Below are positions 52,269-60,884 of a DNA stretch of 64,000 bases, one piece after another. The position numbers and the translations under genes were made by a program. This DNA comes from JAWKWH01 sp963669455 (GTDB lineage Bacteria > Pseudomonadota > Alphaproteobacteria > Rhizobiales > Rhizobiaceae). The stretch covers positions 496,001 through 560,000 of the forward strand of contig OY770026.1 in the NCBI GenBank assembly GCA_963669455.1, given 5' to 3'. Below the pieces are notes generated by a model. It was not told the DNA's origin and ran no database searches. It saw only the letters and a program-made list of their open reading frames with translations. Positions within the stretch are counted from its first letter, which is position 1, and every line of letters begins with the position of its first letter.

Positions 52269-53102
52269 ATGACAAACACAAAACCGGCGCAAAAACAGGC
52301 AATCATCGCCATCTCAAGCCATGTCGCACGCGGGTCGGTCGGCAATCGGGCAATCGTGCTTGCGCTTGAAACTTTGCAATTTCCGGTCTGGGCGGTTGCA
52401 ACGATATCGTTGCCATGGCACCCGGGCCACGGACCCGCTACCAGGATTGTGCCCGATGCGGCCTGTTTTAGCCGGTTCATCGGCGATCTCGCTGCTTCGC
52501 CTAAACTGGCGGAAGTTGGCGCCGTCCTGACCGGCTATCTGGGAGATCCCAGCCAGGCCCAGGCGGTGGCCGACCTCGTCAACGCTGTCCGCAACGCAAA
52601 TCCGGATGCGCTTTATGTCTGTGATCCTGTTATCGGCGACGATGGCGGACTTTACGTGCCGCAGGAGACGGCCATCGCCATTCGCGACAATCTCCTGCCG
52701 CTGGCTGATATCGCAACGCCAAACCGGTTCGAGCTGAAATGGCTTGGCGGCGGCGGGTCTGATCTGGAGGCGGCGGCCCGGCGGTTGGGCGCGGCAGACG
52801 TGCTGGTTACATCCGCTGACTTTGGCGGCAGGACCGGCAATCTGCTTGTTACACGCACGGGTGTCCTGTCGGCTGCGCATGAAATTGTCGCCCACCCGCC
52901 GAACGGTTCGGGCGATCTGACTGCGGCTCTGTTTTTGGCGCATCGGCTTGGTGGCTGCACGTGGCGCGAAGCGCTGAGGCTCACCACCGCCTCGGTTCTT
53001 GACCTGATAAAGGCTAGCATTGCCTGCAACGCGGACGAATTGGTGTTGGAGGCCGGCGCTAAGTTTCTCATCTCGCCGGACAGTGACGTCGATATTGCCT
53101 GA
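52269..53102 (+). CDS. pdxY: Pyridoxal kinase
   Basis: The 277-residue ribokinase-fold enzyme phosphorylates pyridoxal in the B6 salvage pathway. Diagnostic parts are AISSHVARGSVGNRA (substrate site), LTGYLGDPSQAQAV, YVCDPVIGDDGGLYVPQE, TPNRFELKWL and the anion hole/catalytic Asp region NGSGDLTAALFLA. The ATG at 52269 is preferred since the conserved part starts ten residues later; frames upstream lack a ribosome-binding site. Confidence 0.93.
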   Translation: MTNTKPAQKQAIIAISSHVARGSVGNRAIVLALETLQFPVWAVATISLPWHPGHGPATRIVPDAACFSRFIGDLAASPKLAEVGAVLTGYLGDPSQAQAVADLVNAVRNANPDALYVCDPVIGDDGGLYVPQETAIAIRDNLLPLADIATPNRFELKWLGGGGSDLEAAARRLGAADVLVTSADFGGRTGNLLVTRTGVLSAAHEIVAHPPNGSGDLTAALFLAHRLGGCTWREALRLTTASVLDLIKASIACNADELVLEAGAKFLISPDSDVDIA

Positions 53103-53190
53103 CCGGCCTGAACGGATGTGATCAACAAGGTGTTGACCCGGTGTTCTTGCATACTTATGTGACATTGAACCATCCGGAAATGCGTGCGAA

Positions 53191-53835
53191 ATGAGCCACC
53201 TTCCTGAAAATCTGCTTGCCGGCTATCACAACTTCATAAAGGGCCGCTATGCGGGTGAAACCGAGCGTTATCGGGCTTTGGCACATCAAGGCCAGAAGCC
53301 CGAAACCATGATCATTGCATGCTGCGATTCGCGTGCTGCGCCCGAAACGATATTCGATACGGGTCCAGGTGAATTGTTCGTCGTGCGCAACGTCGCCAAT
53401 CTCGTGCCGCCATATTCTCCCGATGACCAGTATCACGCAACATCGGCCGCTTTGGAGTTTGCGGTGCAAAGCCTCAAGGTCAAACATGTCGTGGTGATGG
53501 GTCATGGCCGTTGCGGTGGCATCAAAGCGGCGCTCGACCCATCTGCCGAACCGCTGTCACCGGGTGATTTCATCGGCAAATGGATGAGCCTGATCCAGCC
53601 GGCCTCCCAGGCGGTGGCAAAAAACGATATGCTGACCGCCGGTGAGCGGCAGACCGCGTTGGAGCGCATTTCAATTCGTTTTTCCATCACCAATCTGCGC
53701 ACATTTCCCTGTGTGGACATCTTGGAAAAAAAGGGACGGCTGTCGCTGCATGGTGCGTGGTTCGATATTTCGACCGGGGAATTATGGGTGATGAACACCG
53801 AAACCGGCGATTTCGTGCGCCCGGAAATAGACTGA
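53191..53835 (+). CDS. Beta-class carbonic anhydrase
   Basis: The 214-residue zinc enzyme interconverts CO2 and bicarbonate. Zinc ligands and partners are in CCDSRAAPETIF (Cys, Asp-Arg dyad) and MGHGRCGGIKAAL (His, Cys). The N-terminus NLLAGYHNFIKGRY and the DTGPGELFVVRNVANLVPPY motif fit the bacterial clade. It follows pdxY at 88 bases, a neighbourhood seen in other rhizobia. Confidence 0.96.
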   Translation: MSHLPENLLAGYHNFIKGRYAGETERYRALAHQGQKPETMIIACCDSRAAPETIFDTGPGELFVVRNVANLVPPYSPDDQYHATSAALEFAVQSLKVKHVVVMGHGRCGGIKAALDPSAEPLSPGDFIGKWMSLIQPASQAVAKNDMLTAGERQTALERISIRFSITNLRTFPCVDILEKKGRLSLHGAWFDISTGELWVMNTETGDFVRPEID

Positions 53836-53872
53836 TATACAACGTCAATGTTTGGTAATTGAAAGACCGCAT

Positions 53873-55933
53873 ATGAAACCCGCCTCTCACTCCCGCACCA
53901 TAGACAATCAACCGCTCACCTGTTGGGACGGGCCGATGGGCCTGCCGCGCTTCGATGCGATATCGGAAGATGATTTCGCTGGCGTGTTTGAGGCGGCCGC
54001 TAAGGCTCATTGCGAGGAAATCGAGGCCATTGCCAGCAATAGTGAGCCGGCAACGATTGCCAACACCCTTGCTGCATTGGAGCTGTCGGGGGAGACATTG
54101 TCGCGGGTTTCGGCGATCTTCTGGTGCCGGATGGGCGCCCACACCAACGAGCTGATCCAGGCGCTGGAACGCGATATCGCGCCGAAAATGGCGCGCCACT
54201 ACACGGCGATCGGCCTGAACAAAAAGCTGTTTGCCCGCATAGACACGCTTTACCAGGCGCGCGACGATCTTGCCCTTGATGCGGAGACAAAACGCGCGCT
54301 TGAAAAGTGCTGGAAGGAGTTTGTCCGTGCTGGCGCCAATCTTGAGGGCGAGGCCCGCAAACGCTTTGCCGCGATCAACGAGGAGCTGGCTTCGCTCGGC
54401 ACAAAATTCGGCCAAAACGTGCTTGCTGATGAGAGCAAGTGGGCGCTTGTTCTTGATGAAAGCGATCTTGACGGCTTGCCGGATTTCCTGCGCGACGCCA
54501 TGGCTGAGGTGGCAAAAAGCCAGGGCCATGATGGCAAGTTCGTCGCCACGCTGTCGCGGTCGATTGCCGAACCGTTCCTGACCTTTTCCGGCAGGCGCGA
54601 TCTGCGCGAGACCGTGCATAATGCATTTGTCGCCCGAGGCGAGCAGACGAACTGGCCAGTGATCGGACAGACCGTCGGCCTGCGCGATGAGAGGGCAAAA
54701 CTTCTCGGCTACGATAGTTTTGCCGCCTACAAGCTCGACGACACAATGGCCAAAACACCGGGCGCGGTGATGGATCTGCTCGAACCGGTCTGGCAACGCG
54801 CTAAGGCAAGTGCGGCCAAAGATCAGATGGAACTGGCGCGGATCGCCGCTGCAGAGGGTAACAATCATCCGATTGCCGCCTGGGACTGGCGCCATTATGC
54901 CGAAAAGCTGAAAGCGGAGCGTTTCGATTTCGACGAGGCGGAACTGAAACCTTATCTCGAGCTTGAAAACATCATCACCGCCTGTTTTGCCGTCGCAACG
55001 AGGCTGTTCGGCCTGACATTTGAGGAAAAGTCCGGGATTGCCGGCTGGCATCGTGATGTTCGCAGCTTTGTGGTCAAAAACGCCGATGGCAGTGAACGCG
55101 GTGTTTTTCTGGCCGATTATTTCGCCCGGCCGTCAAAACGCTCCGGTGCGTGGATGAGTGCATTGCAATCTGGCCACAAGCTTGAGGATGGCGACAAGCC
55201 GATCATCTACAACATTATGAACTTTGCCAAACCGGCAGACGGCGAGCCGGTGCTGTTGTCGATGGACGATGCGCTTACGATGTTTCATGAATTCGGTCAT
55301 GCGCTGCACGGGCTGTTGAGCGAGGCTGTCTGGCCGTCGCTTTCCGGCATAGCGGTATCGCGCGATTTCGTCGAACTGCCCTCGCAGCTTTACGAGCACT
55401 GGCTGACGACGCCGGACGTGCTGGAAACATACGTTGTTCACCACAAAACCGGCAAGCCGATGCCCGAAGCGCTCCGGCAAAAACTGCTGGCGGCGAAAAC
55501 CTTCAATGCCGGCTTTCAAACCGTGGAATTCACCGCCTCCGCGTTGATGGACATGGCCTATCACAGCGCCGGCACGCCGCCCGATGATCCGAAGGAATTT
55601 GAAGCCAAAACACTTGAAAAGCTCGGCATGCCTGACGCGATTGCCATGCGCCATCGTTCGCCGCAATTTTTGCATGTGTTTTCCGGCGACGGCTATTCAG
55701 CCGGCTATTACTCCTACATGTGGTCGGAGGTGCTTGACGCCGACGCCTTTGCGGCGTTTGAGGAGACGGGTGATGTGTTTTCGCCTACCGAGGCGCAAAA
55801 ACTTTTGAAAAACATCTATTCGGCTGGTGACACCGCCGATCCGAAAGAGCTTTATCTGGCCTTCCGTGGCAAAATGCCGACGGCGGACGCGATGATGAAA
55901 AAACGCGGGCTTAACGAACCCGTGGAGACTTAG
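53873..55933 (+). CDS. M3 family metallopeptidase (oligopeptidase A / Dcp-like)
   Basis: The 686-residue cytoplasmic zinc peptidase has the thimet-type signature TMFHEFGHALHGLL (zinc ligands His, His with catalytic Glu, about residue 470), the third-ligand region SRDFVELPSQLYEHW and GYSAGYYSYMWSEVLDAD near the end. Such enzymes degrade short peptides, including cleaved signal peptides. Length and N-terminus (NQPLTCWDGPMGLPRFDAI) fit the oligopeptidase A/peptidyl-dipeptidase Dcp branch, and which of the two cannot be settled here. Confidence 0.93.
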   Translation: MKPASHSRTIDNQPLTCWDGPMGLPRFDAISEDDFAGVFEAAAKAHCEEIEAIASNSEPATIANTLAALELSGETLSRVSAIFWCRMGAHTNELIQALERDIAPKMARHYTAIGLNKKLFARIDTLYQARDDLALDAETKRALEKCWKEFVRAGANLEGEARKRFAAINEELASLGTKFGQNVLADESKWALVLDESDLDGLPDFLRDAMAEVAKSQGHDGKFVATLSRSIAEPFLTFSGRRDLRETVHNAFVARGEQTNWPVIGQTVGLRDERAKLLGYDSFAAYKLDDTMAKTPGAVMDLLEPVWQRAKASAAKDQMELARIAAAEGNNHPIAAWDWRHYAEKLKAERFDFDEAELKPYLELENIITACFAVATRLFGLTFEEKSGIAGWHRDVRSFVVKNADGSERGVFLADYFARPSKRSGAWMSALQSGHKLEDGDKPIIYNIMNFAKPADGEPVLLSMDDALTMFHEFGHALHGLLSEAVWPSLSGIAVSRDFVELPSQLYEHWLTTPDVLETYVVHHKTGKPMPEALRQKLLAAKTFNAGFQTVEFTASALMDMAYHSAGTPPDDPKEFEAKTLEKLGMPDAIAMRHRSPQFLHVFSGDGYSAGYYSYMWSEVLDADAFAAFEETGDVFSPTEAQKLLKNIYSAGDTADPKELYLAFRGKMPTADAMMKKRGLNEPVET

Positions 55934-55954
55934 GTCACGTCCCGGCTGGATCAG

Positions 55955-55969
55955 GACGGATACTCTAAC
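55955..55969. repeat. Half-copy of the GAGTATCCG palindrome
   Basis: GGACGGATACTCTAA matches the right arm of the palindrome at 32186-32219 for its last twelve bases. The left arm has decayed (the M3 peptidase stop reads TTAGG). Confidence 0.45.
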
Positions 55970-56057
55970 AGTCAAAGCCTCACCGGCACGACAATCGCGT
56001 TTGACCTTTTCGCCTTTGCCTTTCATCATCAGAAAGATGCAAGCAGGGCGCGAAATC

Positions 56058-58157
56058 ATGGCGGGCAAAAGACCAAAAGGCGGGACGCTGAAGGAATTCC
56101 AGACCATTGACGGCTGGAACGACAAGAAACTCTATCCCGCCGAACTGAAACTGCTGCATGCCGCGCGGGACGGTGAGGAATGCATTCTGACGTCTGAGCG
56201 CCCGAAATCGCCCGACAAGAACAAAAACCTCATCCGCGCTGATTTCCTGCGTTTTCTTATTACAGGCGGCGATGAAGAAGCGCTTGTGCATGATTGCGGT
56301 GTGCGAGTTCGGGGCGCATGGATCGACTGCCCGGATGTTTATGGCCAGCGAGGTCTCGATCTGGAAAGCTGCACCATTCGCGGCGATCTTGTTCTCTTTC
56401 AATGCCATCTCGATGGCGATCTCATTGCCCTTGGCTGCTCAGCCCAAAGCTTTATTCTCACTGGTTCATCCGTGGAAGCGATCTCAGCGGATGGACTGGA
56501 AACCACCGGCGGTGTCTTTCTCCGCGATGGGTTCACCGCTGCCGGCACGGTGCGGTTTTTGGGTGCAAAGATTGGCAGTAATTTTGACTGCATCGGTGCA
56601 AAATTGAACGGCGAGGCTGTTGCTCTTGATTGCGATGGACTGGAAACCACCGGCGGTGTCTTTCTCCGCAATGGGTTCACCGCTGCCGGCACGGTGCGGT
56701 TTTTGGGTGCAACAATTGGCGGTAGCTTTAGCTGCACCGGCGCAAAATTGAAGGGCGAGGCTATTGCCCTTCATTGCGATGGACTGGAAACCACCGGCGA
56801 CGTCTTTCTTGGCAATGGGTTCACCGCTGCCGGCACGGTACGACTTGTGGGTGCAACAATTGGCGGTGATCTAGCCTGCCGTGGCGGACGCTTTAACGAT
56901 ACCGGAGTGAGCATCGACTGCCAGGGCGCCTTGGTGTGCGGTCAGGGGTTTTTCGACAGCGATTCCAACATGGGCGATTTTTTCGCTTTTGGCACGATTG
57001 ACCTGACCGATGCAAAATTTGAAAAATCGCTTTTGTTCCAGGAAGCAATCCTGTCTTGCACCGAAGAGGCAATCATTGCATCCGGTCTCAAAGTTGGTGC
57101 TGAACTATCGTTCAGTGGCGCGCAGATTGCCGGACCCATCTCAATCACCAGCGCAACAATCGATGGTGATGTAACCACGAATGGGACCTCATTTGAAAGG
57201 GGGCTCGCCATTGAGCGAAGCAAAATCGGCGGCATTTTATTCTGGCGTAATCTGAAACATTTTTCCGGTACCCTGTCGCTGGATCAAAGCACCGCCGGGG
57301 CGCTGTCCTTCGAGCCGAAAAGCTGGGCAAAACCGCATCGGATCGAACTCGATGGTTTTACCTATGAGCGGTTTCACAACATGCCGGAAACCTGCGACGC
57401 TGCCTATTGGGTAGATCGGTTTCTCGGACAAAAGCGCATAACGGTTTACTATGAATTGGCGCCTGAAACCACAGGCGACGGCGCACCGGCTGCCGGCCCG
57501 GCGGCAGACCCTGTCTTCCGCCCCCATGCCCATGGCCAACTGGCAAAGGTGTTGGCGGCAATGGGACATGAGGAGGAAGCCCGCGCCGTCAACATAGACA
57601 AAAGGCGGCGGCTGGCGGCGTCTGCATCGCAGCGGTTTTGGAAAAACTGGCGTTCCACCAGCGAACAGGCATCGTTTTTCGAGGGCCTCACCCTGCTATG
57701 GACGAAGATTGTCGGCCTCACCATCGACCATGGCTACCGGCCCGGCAAGGCGGTTGTCTGGATGGCAGGCATCTGGGTGGTCTGCACGCTCCTGGTGTTC
57801 GTTCCGGCACGCCACGCCGGTATCATGACCCCGACCGACCCGCTGGTGTTCAAGGAAGCCTATCAAGGCGTCATTCCCGAGCATTGCAAAAACGACTGGA
57901 ACGCTGAAAATTGCCGCGAAGCGACCTATTCGGAATATTCTGAATTTTATGCGCCTGTCTATTCGCTCGACATTTTGTTGCCGATTATCGATTTCCGCCA
58001 GCAGGAGGATTGGGCGCCGCGTGTGGTCAAGCCGGATGGCACACGTGACTGGTTCGGCTGGACCGTCCGTTTCATCGAATGGGTCGAGACGTTTCTCGGC
58101 TGGATCCTGTCACTGCTGCTGGTCTCCGGCGTCACCGGCATCATTCGCCGCGATTAG
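56058..58157 (+). CDS. Membrane-anchored beta-solenoid protein with 48-residue repeats
   Basis: The 699-residue protein has an N-terminal region (1-140), three near-identical 48-residue repeats at about 145-288 (each starting DGLETTGGVFLRDGFTAAG or a close variant), a degenerate solenoid to about 440, a hydrophilic segment with HAHGQLAKVLAAMGHEEEAR, and two or three C-terminal membrane helices (about 565-585 and 675-695). The repeats read as short beta strands with small residues every five or six positions, hence a solenoid stacked on the membrane. Database names such as membrane-associated oxidoreductase for relatives have no visible basis. An ATG at 56037 is an alternative start. Confidence 0.75.
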   Translation: MAGKRPKGGTLKEFQTIDGWNDKKLYPAELKLLHAARDGEECILTSERPKSPDKNKNLIRADFLRFLITGGDEEALVHDCGVRVRGAWIDCPDVYGQRGLDLESCTIRGDLVLFQCHLDGDLIALGCSAQSFILTGSSVEAISADGLETTGGVFLRDGFTAAGTVRFLGAKIGSNFDCIGAKLNGEAVALDCDGLETTGGVFLRNGFTAAGTVRFLGATIGGSFSCTGAKLKGEAIALHCDGLETTGDVFLGNGFTAAGTVRLVGATIGGDLACRGGRFNDTGVSIDCQGALVCGQGFFDSDSNMGDFFAFGTIDLTDAKFEKSLLFQEAILSCTEEAIIASGLKVGAELSFSGAQIAGPISITSATIDGDVTTNGTSFERGLAIERSKIGGILFWRNLKHFSGTLSLDQSTAGALSFEPKSWAKPHRIELDGFTYERFHNMPETCDAAYWVDRFLGQKRITVYYELAPETTGDGAPAAGPAADPVFRPHAHGQLAKVLAAMGHEEEARAVNIDKRRRLAASASQRFWKNWRSTSEQASFFEGLTLLWTKIVGLTIDHGYRPGKAVVWMAGIWVVCTLLVFVPARHAGIMTPTDPLVFKEAYQGVIPEHCKNDWNAENCREATYSEYSEFYAPVYSLDILLPIIDFRQQEDWAPRVVKPDGTRDWFGWTVRFIEWVETFLGWILSLLLVSGVTGIIRRD
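56491..56922 (+). repeat. 144-bp coding tandem repeats
   Basis: The motif ATGGACTGGAAACCACCGGC recurs at 56491, 56635 and 56779 (last base changed in none but the third, GGCGA), giving a period of 144 bases or 48 codons. Copies one and two are nearly identical over most of their length, the third has diverged more, which points to recent unequal duplication. Confidence 0.9.
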
Positions 58158-58336
58158 AGGCTAAAAATGCTCTAAGCTATTGTTTTGGCGCATTTTCGCG
58201 AGCGCAAAAGTCTGCAACTTTTGCTGAAAATGCTCTATGGCGTGTCGCGTTTAATCTGAAACGAAAAAAGCTGCCTCTCCCTTTGGTCGAACGCATTTTT
58301 CGTTACGTTTTTGAATCCGATAAAACGCAACACGCC
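58155..58336. repeat. Cluster of small palindromic repeats
   Basis: TTAGAG..CTCTAA (58154-58175) begins at the stop codon of the solenoid gene. GCAAAAGT/ACTTTTGC (58204-58211, 58217-58224) is a perfect hairpin. GGCGTGTCGCGTTTA at 58239-58253 is mirrored by the inverted TAAAACGCAACACGCC at 58321-58336, bounding a 98-base unit. No gene fits in this stretch. Confidence 0.6.
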
Positions 58337-58340
58337 TTAG

Positions 58341-58763
58341 TCAAAGCCTGACCGGCTGATCTTCATAGCCGGCAATCTTTCGCTTGCCCCGCCACCAGGC
58401 GACGGTGTCGTAGACATCGAAGCCGAGCGAGATGCCGTTGGTGACAAGCACGATCACCGCCAGTCGCCATTCGGTTTCCGAAAGCCCGCCGGCGATCACC
58501 AGCCGCAACAGAATGATTTCCAGCGGGATCCAGAAGATCAGATGCGGGATGGCAAGCACTTTTGACAAGCCGCCATTGATCAACACGATCACCGCATTCA
58601 ACAGGATCGCGCCGGCACCGAGCAGCGCGACCCAGAAACCGGTCCTGGTATCGAGAAACCAGAAGCCGGCAAAATTAGCCGGAATCAGGAACAAAGACAG
58701 CCAGATGACGACCCAGACCGGCAGCGAGAAGTAGGATCTGACAATTCGCACGATCCAGGCCAT
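58341..58763 (-). CDS. Hypothetical four-helix membrane protein
   Basis: The 140-residue protein has four predicted membrane helices (about residues 12-30, 38-62, 67-90 and 96-120) and a basic C-terminus (WWRGKRKIAGYEDQP). I do not recognise a functional family. It starts 20 bases after the end of asd and is probably on the same transcript. Confidence 0.7.
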   Translation of the reverse strand: MAWIVRIVRSYFSLPVWVVIWLSLFLIPANFAGFWFLDTRTGFWVALLGAGAILLNAVIVLINGGLSKVLAIPHLIFWIPLEIILLRLVIAGGLSETEWRLAVIVLVTNGISLGFDVYDTVAWWRGKRKIAGYEDQPVRL

Positions 58764-58783
58764 GGTCGCCTCCATCGGGGTGT

Positions 58784-59818
58784 TCAGGCGGCCTGCTTTT
58801 TCGGCTTGATCAGGCCGCGCGCCAGCAGTAATTCGGCGATCTGTACCGTGTTGAGTGCGGCGCCCTTGCGCAGATTATCCGACACGACCCAGATGTTGAG
58901 CCCATTGTCGATGGTGTAATCCTCGCGGATGCGGCTGATATAGGAGGCGTCTTCGCCGGCCGATTCATAAGGCGTGACGTAGCCGCCATCCTCGCGCTTG
59001 TCGACCACCAGACAGCCCGGCGCCTCGCGCAATATCTCGCGCGCCTCGTCGGCGGATATCGGCTTTTCAAACTCGATATTGACCGCCTCGGAATGGCCGA
59101 TGAACACCGGTACGCGCACGCAGGTCGCCGTCAGCTTGATCTTCGGATCGATCATCTTTTTGGTTTCTGCCACCATTTTCCACTCTTCCTTGGTGGAGCC
59201 ATCATCCATGAAATCATCGACATGCGGAATGACATTAAAGGCGATGCGCTTGGTGAACTTTTTCGTCTCGATTGGATCGGCAACAAAGACCGCCCGGCTT
59301 TGCTCGAACAGCTCGTCCATGCCTTCCTTGCCGGCACCGGAGACCGACTGATAGGTCGCAATCACAACACGCTTGATAGTCGCCGCATCGTGTAATGGCT
59401 TTAGCGCCAACACCAGCTGCGCGGTGGAGCAATTGGGATTGGCGATGATGTTTTTCTTTGAAAAACCATCAATCGCATTGGGATTGACCTCGGGCACGAT
59501 CAGCGGCACCTCGGCGTCGTAGCGCCAGGCCGATGAATTATCGATCACCACACAGCCTTGCTGGCCGATTTTCGGAGAAACTTCTTTCGACACACTGCCG
59601 CCTGCCGACATCAGGCAAAGGTCGGTGTCGGAAAAATCATACGTGTCCAGCGCCTGTACTTTTAGCGTGCGGTCGCCATAGGAGACCTCCGTGCCGATCG
59701 AGCGGCGTGACGCCAGTGGAACGATCTCGTCGGCGGGAAACCCGCGTTCTTCCAGTATGTTGAGCATCTCGCGGCCCACATTTCCGGTGGCGCCGGCAAT
59801 CGCAATTTTAAAACCCAT
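58784..59818 (-). CDS. asd: Aspartate-semialdehyde dehydrogenase
   Basis: Asd reduces aspartyl phosphate to the semialdehyde, the branch point to lysine/diaminopimelate, threonine and methionine. The 344-residue protein has the NADP-binding start MGFKIAIAGATGNVGREML, the substrate-binding NSSAWRYD, the catalytic Cys130 in ANPNCSTAQLV and VSGAGKEGMDEL. Cell-wall synthesis depends on it. An ATG 16 codons upstream is possible but precedes the conserved fold. About 100 bases upstream ends a Thr/Lys-rich small frame with hairpins in between. Confidence 0.97.
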   Translation of the reverse strand: MGFKIAIAGATGNVGREMLNILEERGFPADEIVPLASRRSIGTEVSYGDRTLKVQALDTYDFSDTDLCLMSAGGSVSKEVSPKIGQQGCVVIDNSSAWRYDAEVPLIVPEVNPNAIDGFSKKNIIANPNCSTAQLVLALKPLHDAATIKRVVIATYQSVSGAGKEGMDELFEQSRAVFVADPIETKKFTKRIAFNVIPHVDDFMDDGSTKEEWKMVAETKKMIDPKIKLTATCVRVPVFIGHSEAVNIEFEKPISADEAREILREAPGCLVVDKREDGGYVTPYESAGEDASYISRIREDYTIDNGLNIWVVSDNLRKGAALNTVQIAELLLARGLIKPKKQAA

Positions 59819-59837
59819 TGTGCTAGTTCCTGTTTGC

Positions 59838-59921
59838 CTCCCCTCTTGATCCACCCGCGCGGCCATCGCGGGCTCGCTTCCCCGGCTGAAACCCCGGGGA
59901 GATGCGGGCAGGCCAGGGAGG
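59838..59921 (-). promoter_or_regulatory. Putative attenuator hairpins in the asd leader
   Basis: In the asd transcript, CCCCGG/CCGGGG (59880-59885, 59894-59899, 8-base loop) and CCCGCG/CGCGGG (59854-59859, 59867-59872) form two adjacent hairpins. The start of the leader (CCTCCC, then GCCCGC) could instead pair with GCGGGT and GGGGAGG closer to the gene, so mutually exclusive folds exist. No T-run follows, so control would be by Rho, RNA stability or ribosome access. Confidence 0.4.
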
Positions 59922-60038
59922 TCAGACCGTTTTGGTCGTCTTTGTGGCCGTGCGCTTGGTGGAAACGGCGTAGCTTCGCCATCCGGCCATCAGGTCGGCG
60001 GCGGCACTGTCAGCGATGTCAAATCCGCGATTGCGCAT
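59922..60038 (-). CDS. Candidate 38-residue leader peptide of asd, rich in Thr and Lys
   Basis: This 39-codon frame (with stop) starts at an ATG six bases after GGAG and encodes MRNRGFDIADSAAADLM followed by AGWRSYAV and STKRTATKTTKTV. The last thirteen residues include six Thr and four Lys, the end products of the pathway opened by asd. It ends about 100 bases before asd on the same strand, with hairpins between, the layout of an attenuation leader. It could also be an independent small protein. Confidence 0.5.
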   Translation of the reverse strand: MRNRGFDIADSAAADLMAGWRSYAVSTKRTATKTTKTV

Positions 60039-60215
60039 TTTCGTCTCCGTTTCAAAGCCGCTTATGTTTCGGTTTTTGCTGTGAGTCAATGTGGATGCTG
60101 ATCAAGGGCAGAAATTCCGCCATCTGTAGGCAGGCGTGGTGAATATCTTTTTTCCCGCAAGCGCAATAAGATAGTGTCGAATCACGAAATCCAGTAGGCA
60201 AAAAGGGGGTTTAAT

Positions 60216-60869
60216 ATGCGCGGGGAAATACTCCATTATGATGACGGGGTCGGCCAGGGCTTCATCAGCGGGGATGACGGTAATCGCTACGCGCTTGCGC
60301 GGTCGGATCTTCAACAATTGCAACCCCTGTTCAAAGGCTTGCGCGTTGATTTTCGTGCCGATGGCGACGTTGCCCGCGAAATTTTCATCGTCGAGACGGC
60401 ACATGCTTCAGCGGTTGCTAGCGCCGGCGCGCCAGGAGCGATGCCGGTTTCTGAAGATCCACGCGGGGCGCTGAGCCTGTTTGGTTATTTCAAACGGACG
60501 ATCACGACGGATTATGTTAATTTCCGTGGCCGTGCGCGGCGCAAGGAGTACTGGGGCTTCATACTGTTTTTCTATATCTTTATGGCTGTACTCGCCGTCA
60601 TCGGAATTGTCATCGATACGGTGCTCGGCAATATGAACAATAACGGGCCCATTGTGACGACTATTTTGCTTGGATTGGCCGTACTGGGTGTGATCCTTCC
60701 CGCAATAGCCATCATGGTCCGACGCCAGCACGATATCGGCCTGTCGGGTTGGTTTTTCCTGCTGGCCCTGATTCCCTATATTGGTGGGTTGATCCTGTTT
60801 GTTTTCTCTCTCATTTCCTCACAAAAACATGAAAACAAATGGGGTCCGGTTCCTGCTGGGGTGATGTGA
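60216..60869 (+). CDS. DUF805 membrane protein with N-terminal small beta domain
   Basis: The 217-residue protein has an N-terminal domain (about 1-65; RGEILHYDDGVGQGFISGDDGNRYA) resembling a cold-shock/OB-like module, then DUF805 with YVNFRGRARRKEYWGFILFF, helices at about 118-140 and 150-172, the typical RRQHDIGLSGWFFL and a last helix. DUF805 proteins are inner-membrane proteins of unknown function. It ends 15 bases from the convergent glycosylase-like gene. Confidence 0.85.
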   Translation: MRGEILHYDDGVGQGFISGDDGNRYALARSDLQQLQPLFKGLRVDFRADGDVAREIFIVETAHASAVASAGAPGAMPVSEDPRGALSLFGYFKRTITTDYVNFRGRARRKEYWGFILFFYIFMAVLAVIGIVIDTVLGNMNNNGPIVTTILLGLAVLGVILPAIAIMVRRQHDIGLSGWFFLLALIPYIGGLILFVFSLISSQKHENKWGPVPAGVM

Positions 60870-60884
60870 CCGGGAAGGCATGCT

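Noticed and set aside
53687..55051. 454-codon frame antisense to the M3 peptidase gene
   Set aside because: It is a shadow of two well-supported plus-strand genes and has no family features.
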